NCBI GenBank assembly: GCA_947628905.1 | Contig: CANRBQ010000006.1 | Coordinates: forward strand, 1 to 37,915 | From: an uncultured Bacilli bacterium | GTDB taxonomy: Bacteria > Bacillota_I > Bacilli_A > RF39 > UBA660 | Direction: 5' to 3' | DNA length: 37,915 bases | Shown: one piece after another, positions 30,970 to 37,915 of the stretch | Position numbering within the stretch: the first letter of the stretch is position 1 | Layout: each line of letters begins with the position of its first letter | The notes under the pieces: model-generated | What the model was told of the DNA's origin: nothing | Databases searched by the model: none | The model's input: the letters and a program-made list of their open reading frames with translations, nothing else | Program-made: the position numbers and the translations under genes

Positions 30970-30991
30970 AAAAATTCCTTTAAAAGGAATT
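30967..30991 (-). terminator. terminator of tRNA-Glu, overlapping the end of paralog 1
   Basis: AATTCCTT (30973-30980) and AAGGAATT (30984-30991) form a symmetric hairpin. On the minus strand it is followed by a run of T (A-run 30967-30972 on plus), 11 bases after the tRNA CCA end. The symmetric stem could also stop plus-strand transcription. Confidence 0.78.
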
Positions 30992-31001
30992 AAATACTTA
31001 A

Positions 31002-31077
31002 TGGTGACTCGTATGGGATTTGAACCCATGAATGTTGCCTTGAGAGGGCAATGTGTTAACCATTTCACCAACGAGCC
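31002..31077 (-). tRNA. tRNA-Glu, anticodon CUC
   Basis: The minus strand folds as a full tRNA with encoded CCA. The acceptor GGCTCGT pairs with ACGAGTC (one G-T). The anticodon stem TTGCC/GGCAA holds the loop CTCTCAA, so the anticodon is CTC (codon GAG). The T-arm is ATGGG-TTCAAAT-CCCAT. The body matches Bacilli tRNA-Glu. The window's genes use mostly GAA, so a dedicated GAG reader is unusual in such an AT-rich genome; the usual UUC isoacceptor must lie elsewhere. It has its own promoter and terminator and sits antisense between two paralogous genes. Confidence 0.93.
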
Positions 31078-31085
31078 ATGAGTTA

Positions 31086-31114
31086 ATTATAGCAATTAAA
31101 AAGAATAAATGCAA
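31086..31114 (-). promoter_or_regulatory. sigma-A promoter for tRNA-Glu
   Basis: Minus strand TTGCAT (complement of 31109-31114), 17-nt spacer, TATAAT (complement of 31086-31091), eight bases before the tRNA 5' end. Confidence 0.8.
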
Positions 31115-31170
31115 GGGGACTAGTTGTTTTTTCAGGAAAATATTTAGAATAGCAGAATTGAGGGACATAT

Positions 31171-32136
31171 ATGCGAGAAGCAATAGAAGAAACAGAAAGA
31201 ATTATAGATGATTATTTAGAGGGAATAAAGAAATATCGAAATAATACTTTTTTTGAGTATGATAAAGTTTATGCGACAGCGACAGAAAATATAGATGGGT
31301 ATTTAAATTTGGTGGATTTTGAAGGGAAAAATAATGCTCTTACAATACTGGCAAGTGGAGATCAGACTTTTAGTTTAGCTAGTAAAGGAATTAAAAATAT
31401 AACTACTTTTGATATTAATAAATTAACAGAATATTATGCTTTAGGTTTAAAAAAAGCAGCGATTGAAGCTTTTAGTTATGAGGAGTTTTTAGCTTATTTT
31501 AAGAGATTATTTGATATAAATATAGGTTTAGATGAATTAACAGATATGGTTAAATATTTACTTTCTTATATGGATTATGAATATAAAATTTATTGGGAAA
31601 CTATTATAGATTATAACTATAATAGACAAAAGGGAATATATCAAGTTACTAATTTATTTAGAATTATTTTATTTAGTACAGCACATGGAATTAGTAAAAC
31701 AAAGAATAGTTATTTAGTTAATAAAGAAAGTTATGATAATTTAAGAAGTATTATTGGGGATGTTAATATTACTTTTGATGCATTAGATGTTTTTGAAGTG
31801 CCATATATTTATGAAAAAGAATATGATTTTATATTATTATCTAATATTGCCGATTATATCGAAAATCATTTAGGAGAATCATGGACTTATGAGGCTTTTA
31901 GAAAAGAAATAATTAAGTTTCATAAATTACTTAATAAAGATGGAGTAATATTTATTGCTTATTTAATTGGGAAACATAGAAAGGGAAATGAGTTTTTTAA
32001 TGATCCTTTAATATATTCTTCTTTAATTACTCCTAAAGATTTTACAACAGAAGAATTAGTTTTATTACCACATATTGATAATGATAAAGTAGATAATTAT
32101 ATGAAGGATGGAATTATTTTAGAGAGAAAAAAGTAA
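31171..32136 (+). CDS. DUF3419/BtaA-like SAM-dependent transferase, paralog 2
   Basis: A 321-aa paralog of the gene at 30070. Shared points are an early TATENIDGYLNLVDF (paralog 1: FTNENINGYLEQLDL), the SAM loop LTILASGDQTFSLASKGIKNITTFDINKL, a central helical region with the YNYNRQKGIYQV counterpart, and the late strands YDFILLSNIADYIENH and GVIFIAYLIGK. The glycine-rich loop is poor (ASGDQTF), as in DUF3419 proteins. SD GAGGG precedes ATG 31171 by about eight bases. It is followed after 13 bases by the kinase-fold gene, so these form an operon. Substrate unknown; lipid or metabolite modification is possible. Confidence 0.72.
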   Translation: MREAIEETERIIDDYLEGIKKYRNNTFFEYDKVYATATENIDGYLNLVDFEGKNNALTILASGDQTFSLASKGIKNITTFDINKLTEYYALGLKKAAIEAFSYEEFLAYFKRLFDINIGLDELTDMVKYLLSYMDYEYKIYWETIIDYNYNRQKGIYQVTNLFRIILFSTAHGISKTKNSYLVNKESYDNLRSIIGDVNITFDALDVFEVPYIYEKEYDFILLSNIADYIENHLGESWTYEAFRKEIIKFHKLLNKDGVIFIAYLIGKHRKGNEFFNDPLIYSSLITPKDFTTEELVLLPHIDNDKVDNYMKDGIILERKK

Positions 32137-32149
32137 TCTGGGGGTTAAT

Positions 32150-32824
32150 ATGGAATATATAGAGAAGAGTTATGAGGATATTGCTAAATTAGGAGCAAGA
32201 CTTGGTAATCCTTATCAAGATATGGGTAGTAGACCACCTATATTATATAATGGTTTAGTTTGTAAACCTTTTTTAAAGAATAGAAAGAAGAAAGAAAAAT
32301 TAATTTTAAAATTAGATAAACTTAATTTGAATTATCTTATTAATATCAGGGGAATATTAAAAATAAATGGGAAGGCGGAAGCTTTTTTATATGAATATGA
32401 AAGAGGAGCTCTTTTAAAGAAATATTTGGAACAAGAAGAACCTTATAAAGAAAGATGGAAATTAATTGAAGAAATATTTTTAACAGATGAAGCTTTAGTA
32501 AAAGAAGGATTAACATATTTTGATTATCATACTGCTAATTTAATAGTTAATAAAGATATTAAATTTTTAGATATAGATAGTATTATTAAAATTACAAGAT
32601 TTAATAGAGTTAAAATTAAAAGATTTTTGTTAGAATTAATTGTTTCTATTTATATTAATTTTGATTTAACTTTTAATTGGGATAATACGCATTATTTGGG
32701 GGTACTTAGTGAATTTTTGGATATTAATTGTTATGATGAATTAGATATGTTAAAAATAATTAATGCTTTATATAATAAACATATGGGTGAAGATATAGAG
32801 TTAAGAGAAAGAATAAAAATGTAA
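32150..32824 (+). CDS. kinase-fold (phosphotransferase-like) hypothetical protein
   Basis: A 224-aa protein with the tail of a protein-kinase-like/APH fold: LTYFDYHTANLIVNKDIKFLDIDSI, where DYHTAN resembles the catalytic HxDxxxxN loop rearranged, and DID stands where DFG/DxD lies. Upstream, AFLYEYERGALLKKYL resembles the hinge. Lys in VCKPFLKN could be the ATP-binding lysine. The N-lobe is short, so catalytic competence is uncertain; a pseudokinase is possible. It follows methyltransferase paralog 2 by 13 bases and is probably co-transcribed. SD is weak (GGGGTTAAT). Confidence 0.6.
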   Translation: MEYIEKSYEDIAKLGARLGNPYQDMGSRPPILYNGLVCKPFLKNRKKKEKLILKLDKLNLNYLINIRGILKINGKAEAFLYEYERGALLKKYLEQEEPYKERWKLIEEIFLTDEALVKEGLTYFDYHTANLIVNKDIKFLDIDSIIKITRFNRVKIKRFLLELIVSIYINFDLTFNWDNTHYLGVLSEFLDINCYDELDMLKIINALYNKHMGEDIELRERIKM

Positions 32825-32886
32825 AGTTTTTATTTTTTTGTGGTAATATTTTAAAATATAAGTTATGATTAATATGGGTAATAATT

Positions 32887-33402
32887 ATGAAATTAAAAAT
32901 ATTTAATACAGATAAATTAAAAGATGAAAATATTAATGATAAAGTAATTAGGGTAAAAGCAATTATTTTAAATAGTAAAGAAGAAATACTTTTAGGGGAA
33001 GCTTTTGGGATAGTTCAGTTTCCCGGAGGACATTTAAAAGAAAATGAAAAATTAGAAGAAGGGTTAATTAGGGAATTAGAAGAAGAAACAGGTTTAATAT
33101 TTAAAGAAGTGGGAGAACCTTTTTTTCTAATTAAATATTATCTTAAAGATTATTTAGTTAAAGGTAATAATCGAAGTATTCAAATATATTATTATTTTAT
33201 TAAAACAGATTTAAAATATAATTTAGATAATATTAAATTAGATTCTCAAGAAAAGAAAGGGGATTTTAAATTAAATTATGTACCTTTAAAAGATATAAAG
33301 AAATATTTAAAAGAAAAAGAAAATAATAATCCAGCGAATAAAGTAATAAATAAAGAAATGCTTTTAGCATTAAAAGAATTAAGAAAGAAGGAAGTAAAAT
33401 GA
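32887..33402 (+). CDS. NUDIX hydrolase
   Basis: A 171-aa protein cleaving a nucleoside-diphosphate-linked compound. The complete Nudix box is GGHLKENEKLEEGLIRELEEETGL (G-x5-E-x7-RE-UxEExGU), split here over residues about 47-70. The preceding ILLGEAFGIVQFP is the usual lead-in. Its stop codon overlaps the start of the glycosyltransferase (ATGA), so the two are translationally coupled. A role on a sugar-nucleotide for the neighbouring glycosyltransferase is a possibility, not shown by sequence. SD GGGTAATAAT precedes ATG 32887. Confidence 0.9.
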   Translation: MKLKIFNTDKLKDENINDKVIRVKAIILNSKEEILLGEAFGIVQFPGGHLKENEKLEEGLIRELEEETGLIFKEVGEPFFLIKYYLKDYLVKGNNRSIQIYYYFIKTDLKYNLDNIKLDSQEKKGDFKLNYVPLKDIKKYLKEKENNNPANKVINKEMLLALKELRKKEVK

Positions 33403-34373
33403 AGTTAATATCTTTTGTTATTCCATGTTATAATTCTCAAGATTATATGAAAAAAGCAATAGATTCAATATTGACGGCTAAAGATGATGTAGAAATAATT
33501 ATTGTTAATGATGGTTCTAAAGATGGAACAATTAATATTGCTAGAGATTATGAGGAAAAATATAAAAATATTATTAAAGTAATTGATAAAGAAAATGGGG
33601 GACATGGAAGTGGAGTTAATGCAGGATTAAAAAGTGCGAAAGGTAAATATTTTAAAGTAGTTGATAGTGATGATTGGGTAGATGAGAAAGCTTTAAAAGA
33701 TATTATTAAAACATTAAAAAAGATAGATGTTGATATGTTTATAGCTAATTATGTTTATGAAAAAGAAAATGATATTAAAGAAATGAATTATTTAGGAATA
33801 TTGCCAGAAAATAAGATATTTGGATGGAAAGATATAAATAAGTTTCCAGTAAGTAAGTATTTATTAATGCATTCGGTAATATATAAGACTAAATTATTAC
33901 AAGATATTAAATTAGAACTGCCAGAACATACTTTTTATGTAGATAATATTTTTGTTTATTATCCTTTACCTTATGTTAAAACTATGTATTATTTAAATGT
34001 TCCTTTTTATCGATATTTCATTGGAAGAGAAGATCAATCGGTTAATGAAAAGGTGATGATTAAGAGAATTGATCAACAATTAAAAGTAAATAAATTAATG
34101 ATAGATTTTTTTAATCCTTTGGAGATAGAAGAAGAAAATTTAAAAAGATATTTAATGCATTATTTAGATATTATGATGACAGTTTCAACTATATTACTTA
34201 AAATAGAAAATACTAAAGAAGCTAAAAATAAAATAAAAGATTTGTGGGATTATTTAAAAGTTAATAATCCTAAGATAGTAAAGAAATTAAAATTAGCAAA
34301 TATTACTTTAGGACCAAGATTTATAGTAGTTCCAATATATAAAATAGCAAGAAAGATATATAAATTTAATTAG
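33399..34373 (+). CDS. family 2 glycosyltransferase
   Basis: A 324-aa GT-A fold glycosyltransferase. The opening ISFVIPCYNSQDYMKKAIDSIL, the nucleotide-binding EIIIVNDGSKDGT and ENGGHGSGVNAGLKSAKGKYFKVVDSDDW (the DSDD metal motif, about residue 91) are typical of GT2. The C-terminal half is helical with a basic end and no clear multi-pass membrane region, so it likely works at the inner face of the membrane. The acceptor is unknown. It overlaps the NUDIX gene by four bases and is followed seven bases later by the RNHCP gene. Confidence 0.92.
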   Translation: MKLISFVIPCYNSQDYMKKAIDSILTAKDDVEIIIVNDGSKDGTINIARDYEEKYKNIIKVIDKENGGHGSGVNAGLKSAKGKYFKVVDSDDWVDEKALKDIIKTLKKIDVDMFIANYVYEKENDIKEMNYLGILPENKIFGWKDINKFPVSKYLLMHSVIYKTKLLQDIKLELPEHTFYVDNIFVYYPLPYVKTMYYLNVPFYRYFIGREDQSVNEKVMIKRIDQQLKVNKLMIDFFNPLEIEEENLKRYLMHYLDIMMTVSTILLKIENTKEAKNKIKDLWDYLKVNNPKIVKKLKLANITLGPRFIVVPIYKIARKIYKFN

Positions 34374-34380
34374 GTGAATT

Positions 34381-34695
34381 ATGGATATTAAAAAATTTAA
34401 AATGATTGATGAAGCTTTTACTTGTTTAGTATGTAAAAAGAAAGTAGAACCTTTAAATTATACGGCAAGAGATCATTGCCCTTATTGTTTATGTAGTTTA
34501 CATGTAGATAATAATCCGGGGGATAGAGCTAATAATTGTTTGGGAGTGTTGGAGCCTATAGATATAGAAAAGGGAAAAAAAGATACTTTAAAAATAGTTT
34601 ATAAGTGTAATAAATGTGGGATAGTAAAGAAAAATAAAGCAGCGATTGATGATAATTATGAGGAGATTTTAAAAGTTATGAGTAAAGAAAAATAG
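34381..34695 (+). CDS. RNHCP domain-containing protein
   Basis: A 104-aa zinc-binding protein of the RNHCP family. The family-defining stretch reads ARDHCPYCLCSLHVDNNPGD (D in place of N), preceded by CLVCKKKV and followed by CLGVLEPI and a final CNKCG. This gives three CxxC pairs for two zinc sites. The molecular role of the family is not known to me. It is the last gene of the cluster, with SD TAGGTGAAT before ATG 34381 and a terminator beginning one base after the stop. Confidence 0.88.
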   Translation: MDIKKFKMIDEAFTCLVCKKKVEPLNYTARDHCPYCLCSLHVDNNPGDRANNCLGVLEPIDIEKGKKDTLKIVYKCNKCGIVKKNKAAIDDNYEEILKVMSKEK

Positions 34696-34716
34696 GAACT
34701 TTATAGTTCTTTTTTT
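34696..34716 (+). terminator. intrinsic terminator of the methyltransferase/glycosyltransferase cluster
   Basis: GAACT-TTAT-AGTTC followed by seven T. Confidence 0.82.
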
Positions 34717-34750
34717 AATATTTAAAAATAAATATTATTAGAGGTGAATC

Positions 34751-35608
34751 ATGGCTATTTATTTAAAAAAGAATGTTTATGGGAAAGAATTATTAAATGA
34801 AGAAGTAGAGTTTATAAATAAATTAGATAAAAATAAAGAAGTAGTAAAAGTTGGTATATTAAATTTAATGCCTAATTTAGAAGAAACAGAAAGAGATTTA
34901 CTTAGAGTATTAGATATTAAAGGATTACAAGTAGAAATAGATTTTATATATTTAAATAAAGATAATAAGAATGAAAATAAAAAAGAATATTTAGATAAGT
35001 ATTATTATTCTTTTCAAAATATTAAAAATAAAGACTATCAGGGAATGATTGTTACGGGAGCACCACTTGAACATTTTAGATATGAAGATATTAATTTTAA
35101 AGAAGAATTAAAATGTTTTATGGATTATACTAAAGAACATATTAAGTCTACTATTTTTCTTTGTTTTGCATCAGAAATAGCGATTGATTATTTTTATGGA
35201 GTTAAAAGATATAGTTTAGGTAATAAATTATCAGGAATATTTAAGAATTATATAGTAAATGAAACTAAATTAGTTAAGAATTTTGATGATTTTTTTTGGG
35301 TACCTATATCAAGATACTGTGGGATAAATGAAGAAGAAATATTACTAAATAATGATTTAATATTAGTTAGTAAGGGAAGTAAATCAGGAGTATTTATTGC
35401 AGAGAGTAAAGATGGTAAACAAATATTTATAACAGGACATTTAGAATATAGTAAAGATACAATAGATAAAGAATATAAAAGAGATTTAAAAGAATGTTTA
35501 AATCCTAATAAACCTCTTAATTATTATTTGGGTAATAAAATAAATTATAATTGGGTAATGGCTAGAACTCTTTTATATCAGAATTGGTTAAATTATTATG
35601 TTAGTTAA
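34751..35608 (+). CDS. metA: homoserine O-acyltransferase MetA
   Basis: Activates homoserine with an acyl group (acetyl or succinyl) for methionine synthesis. The 285-aa protein follows the MetA/HTS pattern: VKVGILNLMPNLEETERDLLRVL, YQGMIVTGAPLEHFRYEDI, the nucleophile in STIFLCFASE (C138), then IFITGHLEYSKDTIDKEY, which holds the catalytic His and Glu, and the end NYNWVMARTLLYQNWLNYYV. The usual PHSRHTE reads PISRYCG here, so one conserved His is missing. Acetyl-CoA use is typical in Bacillota, but I cannot prove it from this sequence. No SAM riboswitch or T-box is visible upstream; SD AGAGGTGAAT precedes ATG 34751. Other methionine genes are absent, so it stands alone. Its 3' end overlaps the convergent gene by eight bases. 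Confidence 0.9.
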   Translation: MAIYLKKNVYGKELLNEEVEFINKLDKNKEVVKVGILNLMPNLEETERDLLRVLDIKGLQVEIDFIYLNKDNKNENKKEYLDKYYYSFQNIKNKDYQGMIVTGAPLEHFRYEDINFKEELKCFMDYTKEHIKSTIFLCFASEIAIDYFYGVKRYSLGNKLSGIFKNYIVNETKLVKNFDDFFWVPISRYCGINEEEILLNNDLILVSKGSKSGVFIAESKDGKQIFITGHLEYSKDTIDKEYKRDLKECLNPNKPLNYYLGNKINYNWVMARTLLYQNWLNYYVS

Positions 35609-35918
35609 TATTAATTATTTGATTGAAAGAAATAATTTTATTATTAGATAATTTTAAAGTATTATAATTGGGATAAATAGCAATAATATTAGTTTTAATA
35701 GTTTTTAAATGATTATTTTCAAAATAAGTTAAAGTAATTAAATTATGAGAGTAATAAGCATCTTTTAATTCTTCATTTAATTTTTCTATTTTTTCGGGGA
35801 ATAATTTAGGTTTAGAATTAAGAAAATTAGTTTTAGATTCTTTAATACTTGTTAAAACTTCTTTATTAGATATTAAAGAATTAAAGGGTTGCCATTTAAT
35901 AAAACCACGATCAATCAT
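35601..35918 (-). CDS. YolD-like family protein
   Basis: A 105-aa YolD-like protein: MIDRGFIKWQPFNSL is the family's hallmark N-terminus, and the C-terminal half forms short beta-strands (LITLTYFENNHLKTIKTNIIAIYP). Such genes commonly travel with UvrX/DinB-type Y-family polymerases and are thought to be UmuD-like partners, but a biochemical role is not established. The start overlaps the polymerase stop by four bases, indicating coupled translation. Its 3' end overlaps metA by eight bases on the other strand. Confidence 0.85.
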   Translation of the reverse strand: MIDRGFIKWQPFNSLISNKEVLTSIKESKTNFLNSKPKLFPEKIEKLNEELKDAYYSHNLITLTYFENNHLKTIKTNIIAIYPNYNTLKLSNNKIISFNQIININ

Positions 35919-37174
35919 GCACTGTGGCCTCCTATTTTGGTGTTGCGTTCCATGATGGTAGAATCAGGAAGTAAACTAGAAGCTTTTAAAAGAGCGTTTT
36001 TACCAAATTTATTTTTGATATTATCAATAGCAAGATTGATATTTTCTTTTTCTTCTATTTTAGTTATTTCTTCAAAGATATTTAATTGAGTACCAGTTTT
36101 ATTATTTAAATTGCCACAGGAAATACTAACTTTACGAATAGGTAAATTATCATAGAATTTATCAAAAATCATTAAACATGTCTCATAGATTAGTTCATTA
36201 TCATCAGTGGGTTCAGATAGTTTTATTTGATGGCGGAAACCACCTCCAATATTTTTGGAATAACCAATGCCTAAATGAATAACTTGACAGGTTTTGTGGT
36301 TACTTCTTAGACGGGCTGTTAAAACTTCAATCATTTCTTTAATAATTATTTTAATATTAGAACCATTGTAATCTTTAAATAAAACTTGAGAGTGAGAATA
36401 AGATTTATCGATAGTTTTAGCATAATTGCCAATGCGACTTAAATCAATACCATTGGCATGATTCCATAGTTCTAAACCAATAACACCAAACTTTTTTTCA
36501 AGTTTAGAGCGATCATAAAGTGCTAAATCTTTTATAGAATAAATATTTAATTTATTTAAATTCTTTTCCATTCTGGGACCTATTCCCCACATTTTAGAGA
36601 GGGGAGTAATATTCCAAAGTTTAGTAGGAATATCATCATAAGTCCATTTAGCAATAAAATCTTTGTTATGTTTGGCTTCAATATCCATGGATACTTTAGC
36701 TAATAACATATTAGGACCAATACCACATGTAGCATATAGACCAGTAGATTCTTTTACATCTTTTAGAATATCTAAAGCAAGTTCATAGTCAGTTTTTTTA
36801 TACATTTTTAAATAGTCTGTGACATCTAAAAAACATTCGTCAATAGAATAGATATGTAAATCTTCTTCAGAAACATATTTTAAATAGATATTTACAACTT
36901 CTTTACTTTTCTTTAAGTATAAATTCATATGGGGTTTAGCAATCGTGTATTTAATATTTTTAGGTATTTCGTATAATCTACCACGAGATTTAATACCTTT
37001 ATTTTTTAAATAGGGTGTGACGGCAAGTGTGATAGCACCATTACCTTGGGTGGGATTAGCTACTACGAGAGGGTAAGTAAAAGGATTTAAGTTTCTTTCT
37101 AAACATTCACAACTGGCAAAAAAACTTTTTAAATCAATACATAAAAAGTGTCTATTTAGATAAATATTTTCCAT
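35915..37174 (-). CDS. Y-family DNA polymerase (UvrX/DinB-like)
   Basis: Translesion DNA polymerase of about 419 aa. The catalytic palm motifs are FLCIDLKSFFASCE near the start and YSIDECFLDVT (SxDE), with VVANPTQGNGAITLAVTPYLK between. Helix-hairpin-helix LSKMWGIGPRMEKNLNKLNI and the little-finger region follow. The longer frame opens at 37228, but the sequence before MENIYLNRHFLCIDL is not conserved and AGAGG lies before ATG 37174, so 37174 is used. It is paired with a YolD-like gene as in SOS-regulated loci. The promoter at 37200-37228 holds a LexA-like half site. RecA/LexA control is inference. Confidence 0.92.
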   Translation of the reverse strand: MENIYLNRHFLCIDLKSFFASCECLERNLNPFTYPLVVANPTQGNGAITLAVTPYLKNKGIKSRGRLYEIPKNIKYTIAKPHMNLYLKKSKEVVNIYLKYVSEEDLHIYSIDECFLDVTDYLKMYKKTDYELALDILKDVKESTGLYATCGIGPNMLLAKVSMDIEAKHNKDFIAKWTYDDIPTKLWNITPLSKMWGIGPRMEKNLNKLNIYSIKDLALYDRSKLEKKFGVIGLELWNHANGIDLSRIGNYAKTIDKSYSHSQVLFKDYNGSNIKIIIKEMIEVLTARLRSNHKTCQVIHLGIGYSKNIGGGFRHQIKLSEPTDDNELIYETCLMIFDKFYDNLPIRKVSISCGNLNNKTGTQLNIFEEITKIEEKENINLAIDNIKNKFGKNALLKASSLLPDSTIMERNTKIGGHSA

Positions 37175-37199
37175 GATACATTTGTTCCTCTCTGATATA

Positions 37200-37228
37200 A
37201 TTATAAAACGAACTAACGTATATAACAA
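37200..37228 (-). promoter_or_regulatory. promoter of the polymerase-YolD unit with a LexA-like half site
   Basis: Minus strand TTGTTA, 17-nt spacer, TATAAT (complement of 37200-37205). The spacer ends GTTCGTTT, identical to the right half of the Bacilli LexA box and its flank; the left half reads ATAC instead of GAAC (6 of 8 core bases match). Confidence 0.62.
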
Positions 37229-37246
37229 GTGGTAAAATGTGGAAAA

Positions 37247-37272
37247 TAAAAAACATTAGTTTTTAGTTAATG
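37247..37272 (-). terminator. probable terminator of the duplicated HTH gene
   Basis: Minus strand CATTA...TAATG hairpin (arms 37268-37272 and 37254-37258 on plus) followed by a T-run; the stop codon lies in the first arm. Confidence 0.6.
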
Positions 37273-37701
37273 CTTTTCGAAAGTAATTGTAATATTATGT
37301 TTTTTACATATTTCTAAAATAGTATCGTAGTAATAGCGGTTTTCACCAGTTTCATATTTTTTGATGCCATAGCGACTTTTATAATTTAGTTCTTTAGATA
37401 ATTCTTCCTGGGTTAATTCAGTCCATTCTCTTAAAATTTTAAAAATATCTTTTAGTTCATAATCATTAGATATTAATTTCATTTTATTTTTCTTTTCAAA
37501 AATAATATAAATATTAAAACTTTTACAGATTATAAATATAGTTTCAAAATAAAATCTAGTTAATCCATTTTCTATATTTTTAATACCATGTCTGCTTTTT
37601 CTATTTAATTTTTTAGCTAATTCTTCTTGAGTTAATCCTGTCCATTCTCTAATTAATTTAAAAGTAGTTTTAGGTGTATAGTTGTTCGCTATTAATTTCA
37701 T
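37267..37701 (-). CDS. HTH protein made of two tandem copies of one XRE-like unit
   Basis: A 144-aa protein built from two homologous halves: residues 1-73 and 74-144 both begin MKLI(A/S)N(N/D)Y and contain REWTxLTQEEL(A/S)K(K/E)LNxKSR(H/Y)GIK, then ENGxxRxYxxTIxxICKxxNIxIxFEK. Each half is one complete helix-turn-helix. ATG 37701 follows GGAGGTTAAT; ATG 37713 lies inside the SD. No SD precedes the internal Met 74, so it is one polypeptide. A covalent dimer binding an asymmetric or repeated operator is expected. The target is unknown. It diverges from the partial gene at 37839 and lies behind the polymerase unit. Confidence 0.82.
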   Translation of the reverse strand: MKLIANNYTPKTTFKLIREWTGLTQEELAKKLNRKSRHGIKNIENGLTRFYFETIFIICKSFNIYIIFEKKNKMKLISNDYELKDIFKILREWTELTQEELSKELNYKSRYGIKKYETGENRYYYDTILEICKKHNITITFEKH

Positions 37702-37759
37702 ATTAACCTCCATATGTTAAGATTACTATAAATTTAGTTTTAGCTAAGCAAAAAGAACC

Positions 37760-37788
37760 TTGACAAATACCTTATTTACTAATATAAT
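37760..37788 (+). promoter_or_regulatory. consensus sigma-A promoter for the gene at the right edge
   Basis: Perfect TTGACA (37760-37765), 17-nt spacer, perfect TATAAT (37783-37788). The 5' leader carries a directly repeated GGTACTT that can also form a weak hairpin before TTCTTTTT. Confidence 0.88.
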
Positions 37789-37838
37789 ATTACTATGATA
37801 TAGGTACTTTACAAGGTACTTCTTTTTGGAGGCTAGTT

Positions 37839-37915
37839 ATGAAAAAGAATAAAAGAGTAATAATAATAGTAAGTGTGTTAATAGGAGTAATAGGAATATC
37901 TTTGGCATATTTTGT
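37839..37915 (+). CDS. membrane-anchored or secreted protein, 3' part outside window
   Basis: Only the first 25 codons are present. The start ATG 37839 follows GGAGG (37828-37832) by six bases, behind a perfect promoter. The peptide is a basic start (MKKNKR) and then a hydrophobic segment VIIIVSVLIGVIGISLAYF. This closely resembles the N-terminus of the secreted protein at 19634 (IFIGVIGVTLSFF), so a related exported protein is likely. Confidence 0.75.
   Translation, partial: MKKNKRVIIIVSVLIGVIGISLAYF

Noticed and set aside
34717-34750. SAM riboswitch or T-box before metA
   Set aside because: Only 34 bases separate the preceding terminator from the start codon and no conserved riboswitch element is visible.

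Overview
This is an AT-rich chromosomal segment from a low-GC Bacillota (Bacilli-type) bacterium. The evidence is a Bacilli-style T-box, the DnaB/DnaI helicase-loading pair, ParE/ParC, the YqeG-YqeH pair, YlbD/YlbE-like genes and a SigK-type sporulation sigma factor. The extreme A/T codon bias suggests an uncultured gut lineage near Erysipelotrichia/RF39, but that placement is inference. The standard genetic code is used: TGA ends several genes and Trp is TGG. Genes sit close together, most with clear Shine-Dalgarno (SD) sequences and many with consensus sigma-A promoters and intrinsic terminators.

Layout. 1-1734: a possible small RNA, then a glycine T-box and glyQS. 1764-2396: a promoter, a pseudoknot RNA, a terminator and a ToxN-like protein, laid out as a type III toxin-antitoxin locus; the toxin C-terminus lies in the -1 frame behind a slippery heptamer. 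2407-4644: dnaB-dnaI. 4638-5222: a membrane-anchored thioredoxin-like protein. 5292-12294: parE and parC, separated by a zinc/cadmium module (SmtB-type operator, ArsR regulator, P1B ATPase). 12343-14358: a D,D-carboxypeptidase and a DUF362 protein. 14405-16075: a wall-anchored-type surface protein behind a promoter whose spacer contains ten consecutive G. 16089-19397: Rpn nuclease, Mbeg1-like hydrolase and M18 aminopeptidase on the minus strand. 19528-21165: a secreted protein with a Spo0A-box-like site upstream. 21198-25293: ylbD-like, ylbE-like, a small unknown gene, yqeG, yqeH and mutL.

25295-25455 is a stand-alone RNA transcription unit made of two 40-nt tandem repeats. Each can fold as a pseudoknot, with a compensatory change in stem 1, and there is no toxin gene downstream. 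It is the best candidate here for something undescribed. 25612-27050: a Spo0A-box/promoter region, two small HTH proteins and sigK, overlapped convergently by a helical-repeat gene. 27903-29616: gltX. 29651-34716: a cluster of two paralogous SAM-methyltransferase-like proteins, a kinase-fold protein, a NUDIX hydrolase, a family 2 glycosyltransferase and an RNHCP protein, with a tRNA-Glu(CUC) antisense between the paralogs. 34751-37272: metA, then on the minus strand YolD-like, a Y-family polymerase and a protein that is an internal duplication of one HTH unit. The window ends inside a gene for another membrane-anchored or secreted protein.

How the parts fit: most of the window is housekeeping (translation, replication initiation, topology, mismatch repair, ribosome assembly). 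The accessory elements fit in small gaps: RNA-based toxin-antitoxin units, a putatively phase-variable surface protein, metal resistance and SOS-type polymerase genes. The SigK gene and the Spo0A-like boxes suggest a real or ancestral sporulation programme.
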